64,000 nucleotides of DNA from Zeugodacus cucurbitae. Lineage: Eukaryota; Arthropoda; Insecta; Diptera; Tephritidae. Positions 1 to 13,077 of this stretch are shown one piece after another. The position numbers and the translations under genes were made by a program. The first letter of the stretch is position 1. The number at the start of each line of letters is the position of its first letter. The stretch lies in assembly GCF_028554725.1 (NCBI RefSeq), contig NC_071667.1, positions 56,413,501 through 56,477,500 on the forward strand, read 5' to 3'. The notes under the pieces were generated by a model, which worked only from the letters and a program-made list of their open reading frames with translations, had not been told where the DNA came from and did no database searches.

Positions 1-745
1 GATAAAACCTCCCATCCGAGCTCCCGCAGCTTCTAACGACTCATCAACGAAGTGTGTGGTCTGGCATTGTGCTGGTGGAACACTCCTCCCTTTCTGTTGG
101 CCAATTCTCGACCCTTCTGATCGATCGCCTGCTTTAAGCGGTCCAGTTGTTCGCAGTAGATGGTAGAATTAAGCGTCTGGCCATATGGGATCATCTCATA
201 GTGGATGATTCCCTTTCAATTCCAGCAAACACACAGCAAAACCTTCCTGGCCATCAATCCCGGCTTGGCCACTGTTTGGGGTGATTCACTGGCCTTCGAA
301 AACGACCGTTTTCGCTTGATATTGTCGTATGTAATCCATTTTTCAAATCATGCAGCACCCAAACATCAAGCTTTTTTGTGTATCCAGCTTTCTTCAGATG
401 GTTTAAAATGGTTGGGTGACTAACTCCCATCTTCTGGGCGATGTCACGAGATGCCACCTGCCGTTCTAACTCGATGTTTTCCATGATTTGATCGGTATTT
501 GCCGTCACAGGTCTTCTACCGGCTGACTTATCCATGGTGTCGTTTTCACGCGCTCTGAATCGTCGAAACTATTCCTCCGCAGTTCGAAGTGATAGAGTAC
601 CATCTCCCAAAACACCATTTGAACGTTTCTCTAGGGGATTTGCCTTTAACGAAGGAACATTTTAAAATAACGCGAATTTCGGCGTTAGTCAACCCCATGT
701 TTACACGTCTATAACTCTTGAACGCTATATCCAAACTAATCATGC
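1..745 (-). mobile_element. mariner (D,D34D) transposase relic, cut by the window edge
   Basis: A decayed mariner transposase reads right to left. It begins near 743 with an N-terminus containing LTNAEIRVILK, shifts frame after RETF, and continues as VLGDGTLSLRTAEE, then a stop codon where mariners have Trp, then FRRFRAREND. A helix-turn-helix block follows (RDIAQKMGVSHPTILNHLKK, about 380-460). After VWVLHDL the frame jumps straight to EKWITYDN, so the linker and the TGD carrying the first catalytic Asp are deleted. Another frameshift leads to KGIIHYEMIPYGQTLNSTIY. The second catalytic motif, normally HQDNARPH, reads HQHNARPH, with a His codon at 69-71. The third Asp lies beyond the window. 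No terminal repeat was recognised near 745-790. The copy cannot encode an active enzyme. Family assignment rests on recognisable mariner motifs; the subfamily is not assigned. Confidence 0.9.
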
Positions 746-3540
746 ATAGCGTCGTTTTGCAGTATCATCTAGCGATAGTCCATGTTTCCATAAAGCCGTA
801 TTGATAATTTTTTTTTTATATTCTTCGGAGGTTTCTGAGTTTATGAGGGTGTCTGACGGCTATGCAAATACTTAAAAAAATATTAGATTTTTATATTAAT
901 AGTGGAAAACACTTAGTTCCATACACACACTTTACAAGCTTCCGCCATTTGTTAGGCCAACCCATCTCAGCACACTCATACATAATATAGAATTCAATAA
1001 ATTTTGCATGCTCCTTATCAAACCGCGTTAATTTCGAGTGCTGCAACAAAGACAAATAATTGCGCTAATCGCACATAAAACTACAGCTAATGGTGTGTAG
1101 TGGAGTAAATATTATTAGACAATTTACAGTTCATCTGATGGGCATTCTGTGTGTGTGTGCTTATCAATATTATAGTGAAGTATGCGCGCAAATATTTACC
1201 TATTTCAACAAGAATTCCAATTAAGTATGCATTTGCAGTGAGTTAGATATTAAACTGTTTGCGCAGCTTGACTCTTTGAGTATTTGAGTGTGTGTGTGTG
1301 AGTGCGAATGCGCGCTTGAGTGCTACATTTAATCACTACATTGAATGATTAAATAAATGGGCGAACAAAATGCGCATATTTACTCAACAGTTCAAGAGAA
1401 GCACAGCAAAAACGCACGCAAACGGAAAATGATATATTATATTACAACATAAGAGCAGACACACACACACATATATATATGCATATATAAGAGTGTAGAT
1501 ATGTGGTATTTATTTAAGTGGAAGCTTAGTTATATAATATGTTGCCACATGTGCACGCTCCGTTATGGACCAACGTAAAACTCACTCACTGGATACTCAT
1601 AAAACAAACAGTAGTGGAGAGCCATTGAAATAGCAGCTAGACAAAGAGAGAGAGAGGAAGGAAAGCGTGCAGTATGAAGAAAGAGGGGAGTGAAGGCAAG
1701 AAGCTAGTCTTTTTTAAATAAAATATCAGCAGTGCGTAGTTAAAGCAACAAACAAACAATGCATGTGTGTGTGGCACACATGTGAAGAGCGAGCAAACTA
1801 AGCACTGAGCTAACAGTAAATAAAACAAGAGCATGGTTAAATAACAACGTGGAATCACAGCTGTGTAAAGGAAATAAAATGCACAAGCATTGCGAAAGTA
1901 GGCTAACAGGTATAGTTTGCGGATGACGGAGGGGGTGTGGCATGCAACATGCAGCTAGCAGTTAAATGTTGCAAGCAAGTTTAGTGGCCCCATTCATTGC
2001 TTTCGCAGATATTGTGCTGGTCAAAGAGCGGACCGACGGCAACAACAACATGCAAAAATATACAACAATATACAAACACATACAACAAAAATAACAACAA
2101 CAAATTGTAACAATTTACAACAACTTACAACAACAAATTAAAGTTAACGTAACAAAGAATCTATGCGAAGTATGTGACATAATTTGCAACTTTCGCCTGC
2201 GTTACACTTGCAGACAACAACAAATGCGAGCGGGAACAAGCGTATATAGATAAAGCAACGGCAAGTGGTTTTATGCAGAAAAAAATATATATTCGCAGTT
2301 GCAAAGGGAATTCTTGCAAGTCCTTGAAACTGAAGTAGAAATGCAGAAAATCAGCAGAGCGAAAACAAAAACAACAACAACAAATGAAAATATAAATACA
2401 AAATAGTAGTTAAAAAGTGAACTAAAGCCATAAGGATGCGTGTGCGAAATAAAGCAAAGATAAAATATGTGGCAACAACAGTAATGTTGCAAGTCGTAGA
2501 AATCAATAGTAGAAGACAACGACACACAGCATAAGTAGCTGTGCATATAAATATATACGAAGAAAATGCATAGCTTGCAAGCTAGACAGATCGAAAGTAT
2601 AGTGTCACAGCTATATATTAGCAATCTATATGTCTATTGATATATACATATATATGTATGTATATGTTGCACTTGCACTGCCACTTCAATTTCGATTTGC
2701 AACGAAAGCTATGCGCAAGCAGACGCCAGCTGCAGTCATGCCACATATACACAACAGTAGATATATATGTACATGCCACACAGCACATTTACGCTGGGAT
2801 GCGCTCGAATGAATCAGCTGCAAATGTACATTTCACTTAAAACACATTGCACCGAGCACATCAATAAGCGACTTGTACATCCAGCAGCTTACTGCACCGC
2901 CTCCGCCGCCCGCTATCACAGATTTCACTTGCACTCTCTTTCATGCAACCGCTCTGCTGCTCACTTTCTCTCTCTCCCCGCACAGCTACTTGTGACGCAC
3001 TTCCGCGTCACTGCCGCTATGACTTCACATCAAATTTATTTCAATTCCAAGCGCTGCTGTGCTACATCTGTCTGTAAGTATGCAACAACAACCACAACAC
3101 TTCAAGTTGTAGAACTCTTCTGTGCATGTGTGTGTCTGTGTGCAGGTTCTTGGCCTACATTATAAATTTTATTTGAAATTACAATCAAATTGAAATTTAT
3201 TGCAACTCTACTCACTGGCTGCTAGTTTCATAGTGATGTTGCAAGTAGTGTTGTTATTGCAATTACAGTTACATTTGCTTTTTATAGCAGTCAGCGCTTA
3301 CATTGATGCCACTATTTATGGCATTCAATTCAATTCTACCACAAAACTCGTTTAATAACCATTGACTTGATTTTATTATTTCGTTGACTGACTAATGTAA
3401 TTAAAGCAATGAATGGAGTGTGTTGACGTTGCATTCTTGACCTGATTCTTTGAGGAACTATGTCAAAGAAGAGCGTAAAGCTTTATGCCAAATTTAATGC
3501 GGAATCGATAGTTATTTGAGACAAAAAGATGAATATGAAG
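746..3540. other. Non-coding AT-rich stretch with simple repeats
   Basis: No gene was recognised. The stretch holds short CA/TG and TA microsatellites (around 1150, 1290 and 1460-1480), a CAA-rich tract at about 2040-2130 and scattered TATATA runs near 2640-2670. Short open frames exist, but they are composed of low-complexity residues or lack any known motif. Confidence 0.6.
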
Positions 3541-4571
3541 ATAAAAATAAAGATAAAGATAAAATATAAAATATGAAATATAAAATATAAAATATAAAAT
3601 AAAAAATATAAAATATAAAGTATAAAATATAAAGTATAAAATATAAAATATAAAATATAAAATATAAAATATAAAATAAAAAATATAAAATATAAAGTAT
3701 AAAGTATAAAATATAAAATATAAAATATAAAATATAAAATATAAAATATAAAATATAAAATATAAAATATAAAATATAAAATATAAAATATAAAATATAA
3801 AATATAAAATATAAAATATAAAATATAAAATATAAAATATAAAATATAAAATATAAAATATAAAATATAAAATATAAAATATAAAATATGAAATACAAAA
3901 TATAAAATATATAATATAAAATATAAAGTATAAAATATAAAATATAAAAAATTAAAAATAAAATATAAAATGTAAAATGTAAAATTAAAATATAAAATGT
4001 AAAATATAAAATATAAAATGTAAAATATAAAATATAAAATATAAAATATAAAATATAAAATATAAAATATAAAATATAAAATATAAAATTTAAATATAAA
4101 ATATAAAATATAAAATATAAAATATAAAATATGAAATACAAAATATAAAATATATAATATAAAATATAAAGTATAAAATATAAAATATAAAAAATTAAAA
4201 ATAAAATATAAAATGTAAAATGTAAAATTAAAATATAAAATGTAAAATATAAAATATAAAATGTAAAATATAAAATATAAAATATAAAATATAAAATATA
4301 AAATATAAAATATAAAATATAAAATATAAAATATAAAATATAAAATATAAAATATAAAATATAAAATGTAAAATATAAAATTTAAAATTTAAAATTTAAA
4401 ATATAAAACATAAAACATAAAATATAAAACAAAAAAAATTTAAATATAAAATACAAAATATGAAATATAAAATATAAAATATAAAATATAAAATATAAAA
4501 TAAAAAATAAAAAATAAAAAATATAAAATATAAAATATAAAATATAAAATATAAAATATAAAATATAAAAT
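3541..4571. repeat. AT-only tandem array, 7-bp unit, with a higher-order duplication
   Basis: About 1 kb of near-perfect tandem copies of a 7-bp unit (ATAAAAT and rotations), with variants such as AAAATGT, AAAGTAT and AAATTTA. A distinctive block beginning ATGAAATACAAAATATA occurs at 3888 and again at 4131, followed each time by the same series of variant units. Part of the array was therefore duplicated as a 243-bp higher-order unit. The minus strand stays open for about 200 codons only because 7 is not divisible by 3 and the unit lacks stops there; this is not a gene. The array ends exactly where repeat A copy 1 begins. Confidence 0.95.
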
Positions 4572-5426
4572 AAGTTGAAAATTACTAAAAGTGCGTTAAC
4601 TCACTAAAGAAAAACGTCAGAAACACTAGTTTACAGAAGAAATAGCAGAAAGATGTTGCACTCATTTTTTTAATGGTAAATGGGCGTGCCGTCCCCACTT
4701 GTGGCTCAAAAACCATATCTCAGGACCTACTCGACCAAATTCAATTTATATTTTTTTGACATCCTGATCGGATCGGTGATAGAAAATGAGCGAAATCGGT
4801 TCACAACCACGACTACTTCCCATATAACTCAATTTTGAATTCTTCTGATTCCTTCACTTTATAATGTAGATCTACATAACGAACCGATGAAGATAGCGGA
4901 ATAAAACTCTACACAAATGCTGTATATCTCTGTGGCTTCACTAGTGTGAAAACTTTCGAAATGTGACTATAACTTTTCAAGGTCCCGGATATAGAACATG
5001 AAGAACACAGTGCCTTTGGGTAATTTTTCACCGACAATATTGTTAAATCTCTCAGATATTTAAATGGAATTCAGAGGAAATTTTTTTCTTCTAATAGTGT
5101 GTCTCTGTACCAAAAATAGTTAACATAGGTTCATAACTTCCCTCAGCATATACCGAACTATAGGTTTTTCAAAAATACGATGGGCATATAGTATATGGGT
5201 AATATGTAATATATTTTTGCAAAATTAAGTTAGTCTTGGATATAGTGTACCTTGGTTGTGAAAATGAGTGAAATCGGTTCAAGAATTACCTCAGCCCTCA
5301 TATACTACGAAGTATATATGAGGATTTTCGTGATTCTAGTGAACTTTATGCCGAATATATAGGTCAAATTGTGTTATCTTAATAAAATCACATCAATAAA
5401 TTGCGCTAGTACAAAATGTTCGGTTT
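4572..5426 (+). repeat. Repeat A copy 1 (DINE-like), 5'-truncated
   Basis: This is the right-hand part of the seven-copy family. It begins within the internal block GTTGAAAATTACTAAAAGTG, passes through the 'cgtgcc...cccacttgtggctcaaaaacc' type modules seen in all copies, and ends at ACAAAATGTTCGGTT. It lacks the last 35 or so bases (terminal hairpin and tail). The 5' third, including the GTCY tract, is absent and replaced by the 7-bp array. The subterminal motif is degenerate (TTGCGCTAGTACAAAAT). Confidence 0.85.
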
Positions 5427-7572
5427 TTTATCGGTACTGCTCTTAAAGAATATTATTGAATGTCACAACACATTCATTCCTTTTTCAACCTTATCATATT
5501 ACAGCAGTGAGTGAGGACAGTTTCGCGAGAACATCAGAAGTACATGAAATTCCAGTGAAAAAATAAATTTAGCTTTCTGCCAAGCCTTCTTTTGCTGACA
5601 ATTAGAGAGAAATAATTGAGAGCGGTATAGAAACATTTATATATATTTTGTTAATTAAAAAATCAAATATTACACTGCGTTCCAACATCTAAAGCTATTA
5701 TCTTCCATTGCTATCTTAATTACTTAATCTAGCTTGAGAATTCTGAAAAATATTATTTTAGTTCTCCCTTAACTTTCTGTCTTAATCAATATTTATCTTC
5801 ATCTTCCCACTTCAATCCATATGACACTGCACTCAGCGAAACTGTTAAGTACGCCAATTACATAAAAGTCGTGATAAATATGCGCAAATAAAATAAAAAA
5901 ATAATCAAATGGGTAATTTAATGAAGTGGTATGAATATCAAACATAACAACAACAAATATATGCATAAATAAATAAACACTAACACCTAATGGGCGAATA
6001 TAAAATTATGAGCTTGCATAACAGCAACTAACAACTTGTCACATGCCACTTGCCACATCCGCTTCCTAGCATCAGCGCGCAAAGCGTTGACAAAATATGC
6101 TGCAACAACAATCAGACAAATTCATACATACGAGTATGTATGTATATGCGCTGCCATGAGGCTACTAAAAATTTATGTTTGAGCATGTACATATAGGCGA
6201 CACTTAGATGGTTATCAGGCAGTGAGATACATTTTGCATGGCTTAACGGTTTGGGGTCCATTAAGTTTGCGTCAACTTAATTTATGCGGCATTACACTAT
6301 AAAAATATTTTTGCACAATATTATCATATGCGTATAAAATATGCTAAAGATATGAGTGGGCACAAGGACAACAAGAAGGACAATCAGCAACGGCAACAAC
6401 AACAAAAAGAACAGTAGTTGTGGCAATAACAACAAAAGCAATGCAAAACAACGGCACTCAGCAGCTGGCCACTGAGGCGTGGTGTTGAACTTGCAGATAT
6501 ATATATTGACACACACAGGATGTTGTCTACTTACATATATGTGTGTATATATTTATTACAAATGTCTCACTGTAACTGTGAGCAAGCACTTGTCGGCAGA
6601 ATACACACTTGTATGTTAATGGAAATATATTTGATTTAGAGATACAAGTAATCAGCTGCGGAAGCTCTGAGTGTGTTGAGTCTTTTCATAGTCATATTAT
6701 TATATTATATATATATATACATACTTCCAACTCCTAAATATTTCCATTTAAAATGTCACACTATTCGGTTGCCTTAGCAACTTAAAGTTCTCACTTTCGG
6801 TGATTTTCCAACATTTCTTCAAATAAATAACGCTTAGTCGAGCATGAGAATTTTAAATTGTAGCCGATTAGGTTTTCTTGAAATTATTTGCGAATTGGCG
6901 TATTTTTCTAAATGAATAAATTCTAAAAATTCCTAGAATTTACAGCATCAAAGCTATGTTGGGCTATGAATAATTTGAAGGTTTCTATTTCCTTTTTGCT
7001 TCAAAAAAAAAAAAATCAAAGTTACAAAGCGTCTAATAAGTATTTGAATTAATTTCCTGTAAATTCTGTGTAAAGCTTGGGTATTTAGAGCAGCTGCTAA
7101 TATAAATATAAATATAATTAAATTGATTTCTTAGTAAATTTAATTTATTTATATAAATACAATTTCTATTAGTTATCATATTACATACTTAAACAGGGTG
7201 ATTCATATTCACAATTTAGTAATGAAAAAACGTAATATATAATTTTTTAATAATTTTACAATTTATTGTAAATCTAATATATTTAATTAGCAGCGGGTAT
7301 TCGATAATCACAAATTTTTATATATAAAAACATATTTGAGAGGTTTTAGTTTGACAGCTGTCAAACCTCTTGTCAAAATAAACACAAGTGTTTGACATTT
7401 ATAATATAGCAATACTGAAGAGGCTTTCCAGACTCACTTTCATATAGTAAAAATTCTTCTGGAGGGTTTTCCGCCGAACATATTATTGGTTCGTACTCAT
7501 TTTAAACCTGAATCTGAAGGCTCCACCAGTCTGCTGAGTCATAAAGACCTAATTGGCTAATAAAGCGAATAA
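5427..7572. other. Non-coding stretch
   Basis: AT-rich sequence with short TA and CA microsatellites (near 6130, 6500 and 6710). No coding frame or known element was recognised apart from the palindrome listed separately at 7339-7370. Confidence 0.55.
7339..7370. repeat. Perfect 18-bp palindrome inside a short inverted repeat
   Basis: GTTTGACAGCTGTCAAAC (7349-7366) is a perfect palindrome centred on CAGCTG. It lies between AGAGGTTT (7339-7346) and its complement AAACCTCT (7363-7370). A further TGTCAAA and a TTTGACA follow within 40 bp. This could be the centre of an old inverted-repeat element or a cruciform-prone site. No element boundary was found. Confidence 0.6.
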
Positions 7573-8822
7573 TTATACTCTCGTAACAAAGTTGCTAAGA
7601 GAGTATAATAATTTTGTTCACATAACGGTTGTTTTTAATACCAAAAACTAAAAGAATTAGATATAGAGTCATATATTGCAATGCGATCAGGACGAGTAGA
7701 TTTGAAATCCGGATGTTTGTCCGTCCGTTCGTCTGTCCGTCTGTGCAAACTGTAACTTGAGTAAAAATTGAGATATCTTGATGGTGCACGTGATTCTTGG
7801 CCATAGGAAAGTTGTTTTCGAAGATGAGCGAAATCGGGCCACTGCCACGCTCACAAAATGGCGAAAACCGAAAACACATAAAGTGCCATAACTAAACCAT
7901 AAATAAAGCTATGGAAATAAAATTTGGTATGAGGGATCGCACTATGAAGGGGAATATTTGGATGCAATATTTTTGGAAAAGTGGGCGTGGCCCCGCGCTC
8001 TACTAAGTTTTTTGTACATATCTTGTAAACTACTAGAGCTATATCATCAATTAAACTCTATAGAGTCGTTTCTTTTAGATACTACTTTATACAGTCCAAA
8101 AATGGAGAAAATCCACGCCTACCTCCCATACAAAAAATTAATAAAAATGCTTTAATTCAGTAAGGAAAAACACCAGAAACCTCAAATTTCATTATAAAGA
8201 TGGTACAGAAGAATTGCACTCAAAATGTAACACAAAATTTTACTAAAACAAATGGGCGTGGCTCCGCCCACTTATGGGTCAAACCCCATATTTCAGAAAC
8301 TACTTGACCAATTTCAATGAAATTCGGTTCCTAATATTTTCCTGCGATCCCAATAATATGTTGTGAAAATAGGCCGAATCGGTTGACAACCACGCCTACA
8401 TCCCATATACCAGAAAAGTCAATCTGAATCGTTTACTTTACAATGTATAAAGTAAGCACTAGTGAAGATATCGTAACAGAATTTTGCACGGATACTGCAT
8501 TTATAGTGTGGCATCTTCTAAATATCACTGAAATCAGACCATAATTCTTTAAGGCCCCATATATCAAACATAGGGACCTCAGTGCTTCTAATAATATGTC
8601 TCCGTTTCAAAAATGTGTGAAATCGGCTCATAACTTTCCCTAGCTCCCATATAACTGATATTAGGGGTTTCAAACGTTCGATGGACTTTATGCGATATAC
8701 CTATGTTATTTTTTCCGAATATGTGGGTCAAATTGTATGTTATATTAATAAAACTACATGAATAAATTGCGAGAGTATAAAATGTTCGGTTACACCAGAA
8801 CTTAGTCCTTCCTTACTTGTTT
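7573..8822 (+). repeat. Repeat A copy 2 (DINE-like), near full length
   Basis: One of the most complete copies. The left end is a hairpin (TTATACTCTCGTAAC, then GTTGCTAAGAGAGTATAATA). It is followed by ACGGTTGTTTTTAATACC, a TATA-rich bit with 'gatcagga', and a GTCY tract near 7720-7745. Internal modules alternate GGGCGTGG-type and CCACGCC-type words. The right end has TTGCGAGAGTATA (complement of the left-end motif), a hairpin GTTCGGTTACACCAGAAC and a tail ending TTCCTTACTTGTT. It has no coding capacity. By architecture it resembles Drosophila DINE-1/INE-1 elements; that assignment is inference from structure. Confidence 0.9.
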
Positions 8823-11800
8823 TGATGTAATTTCCACAATCTTCAAAAATACTTATTGGAAAGATCTCCATATTAGAACGATCTTCCTAAATGAATTTAT
8901 AAAATTTTCGCTCCACAACCTTCAAAATGATATATCGTGCCTCATTGCAGATGTTATAGATCATATATGATATAAAAGGTATATTTTAAAGTAAAATACG
9001 AATCAAATAGTTATAATTTTTTTATGTTCACCTTACAGTTTTCTCAACCAAATTCTTTGAATTTTATTCCCATATACATAAACAATAAACGAGCGTTTAT
9101 TTTACAAAATATGTTTCTCCAGAATTCTGTTGCTTACTAATTTATTGTAGTTTCAGACGACAATCTTGCTTCAATTGGAAATTTTCAACTTAAAACTAAA
9201 TACAACCACAATTTGCTTTAATAGTGCTTAAGAGTGCGAATGATTGCTGTAGAAGTGCATAGCCAAAAGGGATCAAGCTCAAGAAAACGAAGACAATAAA
9301 ATTAAAATATATTTTGCACAATTTGCTCTGTCTCTTAGTAATCCTTTATACGTATGCTGTGTATGTTGGTGCTAACAATTGAGAGAAATCTACTCTAAGC
9401 AATAGTAAAGGGTGTTCAGTATGCTCAATAGTATTCTCAATGAAGATTCGAAGGTTAGGTAGGTAAGTTGTGGACATAGACAAGAGCAGAACTTTAAGCT
9501 AAATTCATTTTAACTAGTTTTAAATTAACCAGTATGGATAAATAGTTGAATATTAAATTTTTGGATATCTGAAGCAATTCTGTCATACAGTTAAATATAT
9601 TGCAATACTTCTTCTTACCAAAAAATAACACAAAATATTGTGTAAGGGTTGACGTGAAAGCATCTACATATCAAATTATATATTTTATTACATCGTCTAT
9701 TAAAAAAATGGCACACCCTTTGCACATAAATATCTTTAAATTCTATTTGTAGCAGCTAAAACTCACCGACTTCTGGGTTCTGGGTTCAAATGACAACCGA
9801 AGCAAGTTGACAAGCAAAAACAATTGAAATTTCTTACAATTGCAGCACATTTGTATAAATATGCTTGGAAGCGTATACAACTACATTAAAATATGCATTT
9901 GTCTGTGTGTGCGTGTGCGTTGTTGTTGCAAGTGCAAGTTTTGAAGTTTTTGCAGCGTTTGCCTTCATTTTATGCTTGTTTACTGCTGCTTTCATTATGT
10001 ATTGCTCTTGTTTTTGTTTTTGCTATTGTCATATTGTCTCTGTGCGTGCGTCTCTCTGTCTCGTAAGTCCTCGTCTCACAAGTGTGTGTGCACACATTTT
10101 GCTGTTGTTGTTACTTTTATTGTTGCGGTTAAGTATTTGTAGCGCAAATAAATTTCTCAACATATTTTATGGTTAGCAGAGAACTTTCATGTCATTGCAA
10201 TTTCATTTGTTTTTTACTTTATTCCACTTCGCTTTTGCATTAAATCTTGCCTCTCTTTTTTTGGTTTATTGTTGTTGTTTGTGTTTTTTTTGGAATTTTT
10301 ATTTTATTTTTCTCTATTTGCCGCAAAAATAAGCAAAGCTTTGCGTGGATTGCTGTGGAATTTCCTGTGGAATTCTGTTGAAATTCAAATAAATTTTAGT
10401 TTAAGCAGTTGATAATTGAATGGAGAATGTTAGCATTTATTTGTTTTTGCTTTTGTTTTTGGTATTTGTACTGTAAGCTAAATTGATGTATATGCATTGA
10501 ATGAGTGCTGGGAAAGCAGTAGCTTTAATTAAAATAACGGAAGACGCTTTGCAGTTTATTTAATTGTGTGTGGAATGGTTGATGATAAATTTAAGAGCTT
10601 TTCGAAATGAATTCAGTTTGCTCAAATGAAAAAATATCAATTTTGCAGGAATTCCAATATCGTAAAGAGTCAATATTTTATTTTATTTTTTTATGAAAAG
10701 TAATTTTCTAATTTATATAATATAAATAGTAAGAGCAGTGAACTAGTAAATTTTATACTAAAAACCAAATTTAGTTTGATGATAGCAAAGATGTATACTG
10801 GATCAACAGGAAACACCTCAGCAGAGTAACTCGAAGGGATTATATAAATGCTGAAACTCTTTATGTCGAGATCTTCATAAATAGTGTAATTTATCGACTC
10901 ATTTGCTTTCATTTTCTGAGATTCCAGCACTATGCATGTCTACAAATCCAATTTCCCTTTCAAGTTTGGTTAAAACACGAAAATCGGTCAGCAATTTTTG
11001 AAACCAATTATTTCTGTCATCCATCTGAGAGTTTTTCGATTTGCAAGTCATTATGTAAAGATAAATTCTATATCATTCAATCGGCTTCTACCTGGATATG
11101 TCTTATAACATTTTCAAAAAGGGTCCATTATAATCAATTTTGTGTCAATTTTTATAAATTAAGTATACTCTGGAGCTTTCTTAAACTTAAAAAAGTTCAT
11201 CGTAATATGGACTAAAAGTTTGAAGCCTCGAATTTTAGCCTTCAAAACTCAAGTTTTCTTTAATTTATTTAGAATTCTCAACCAGTTTATGTATATATTC
11301 AAACTTCTAAAGTCGAAAATTCCGTGTATATTTCTCTGTTGTCTCCTTTATACTTTGGAATATCTATCTAAAGGCATTTCAGTTAACTTTTAATTGTTGC
11401 CATAAACAAATTGAAAGCAAAAACAAAAAGACTTGCTAAGCAATGAATGCAACGAGTTCCAGCTGATTTGTTAGGCAAAATGGTTGCCAGCAGATAAATA
11501 GAATGAGCGGAGGAATGAATGATGGTTATATATCGTATATATATATATATATACATATATTTGCTAATGACCAAACAGTCCAAATGTATAAGCTAGACGG
11601 CTATAAACTGTGAGCATGCCTCCACCACTACTCAGTTGCCATTGTAGCAAGCATAAAACCCTCAAAAATCCATTTCGACACTATACAAATGAGTGTGGCT
11701 ATTTAAAAAGTAGTTTACGCTCGGCAACACTTTAGCTTCCAACATTCGCCCCCATCCACAAATTTGTGGCTACTCTACTTGGCTGCCAACTTTCCGCAAA

Positions 11801-13077
11801 ACACCGAGTAAAGGGTGGCGTGAAAAGTGAAAGCAATGAAAGCAAGCGAAAATTTGTTGCTGTACTGCTGACGTCGCTGCTTACTTTACTATGGCACAAA
11901 GTATAATAAGCAAAAGCGCTGAAATAAATGCTCAGATATGCTTGCACCCCAGCAACAAAAAATTATAAAAATAGTGATCCACCCGCCATGTAACCTCCGC
12001 CTCCGCATCAATCTCTGTGACCATAAACTCGCTATTTGTGGCTGCAGCAGCGCACCCTCTGCGCCGCGTGCTTTTTAAAAGAGTCGTTGTAGCCGCGCCA
12101 ATGCCGCCAGCTATTTTGGGGCGCATTAAATTTAAGAGCTACTACCATTTTATTTTCCCATTAATTCATTCTTTTTTGTGCACATTTTTTGGGCGAATTG
12201 TGTAAGTAAAATAACTAGTTAGCCAGAGAGCGAAAGAAAGAGTCACACAAAAAGCACGCTCACTATTAACTACACACAAACACACTTATGCATGCCACTA
12301 AATGTGGCACATTAAGTAAAAAATATCATTCATTGTGTGTGTTTTGTATGCAGATTGGCTGTTATCATAGTGAAAAGTTATAGTTGATTCGTCTTATCGC
12401 TGCCACCTTGCCACTTGGCAGCGTAATTGTAAAATTATGTAGCATAGTTATGGGCGTTTAAGCCAAAAAATCGTAAAGATAGTGTTACATACAAAGCTTA
12501 AAGTTGTAAAATTATGTGTCGCGGCACGTAAAATAAATTTATAAGTTTATATGACACTCTTTGTGTGTGGAGCATGAAAATGTGAATTCAAAAGCAGCGC
12601 ACGCCTCTACATCGACATAAAAACGACAAAATATACAAACAACTTTTATACTAAATATACAAAATGTACAAGCAAAGTGTTACCCTAACGGCACTGGGGA
12701 GCTATTGGTTATAAACAAACTGCTCGTAGCTCGTAGCTGACTCCAGCTGTACGCACTCACATACATTACCCTAGTTGTGTGCCAAAAGTGATTAAATGCT
12801 CTTAATTAGCCATTTACATAGCAACAGTCTGCTCTAATGGTGAAAATAGTAATATTCGAGTGGCTTGGCTCTCGTACTAGCATGCGGTTGACTAAGCATG
12901 TAGTAAACATGCCAACGTTGTTGTGTATTTATATATGTACTTTGTGGGACCTACGGCTATGTATATACTATATGGACGCTTATGTAATGTGTGTGTAATG
13001 ATTATCAGTAATTTCATTCATACTCATTATTGAATTATTCATGAATCTTATATTTAGTAATTATAGGTGTATTTGCT
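8823..13077. other. Non-coding stretch with GTT-rich and TA tracts
   Basis: No gene was recognised. It contains T- and GTT-rich sequence at about 9900-10300, a TA microsatellite at 11536-11552 and a slightly GC-richer patch at 11990-12130. Open frames here are short, low in complexity or on both strands at once, so none is called. Confidence 0.55.

Noticed and set aside
2767..3165. A 132-codon plus-strand frame
   Set aside because: Low-complexity composition with His, Cys and Thr runs, no motif and no splice context.
3512..4141. A minus-strand frame of about 209 codons encoding repeated FYILYFI
   Set aside because: It is the translation of the 7-bp AT array, which lacks stops in that direction; there is no independent evidence of a gene.
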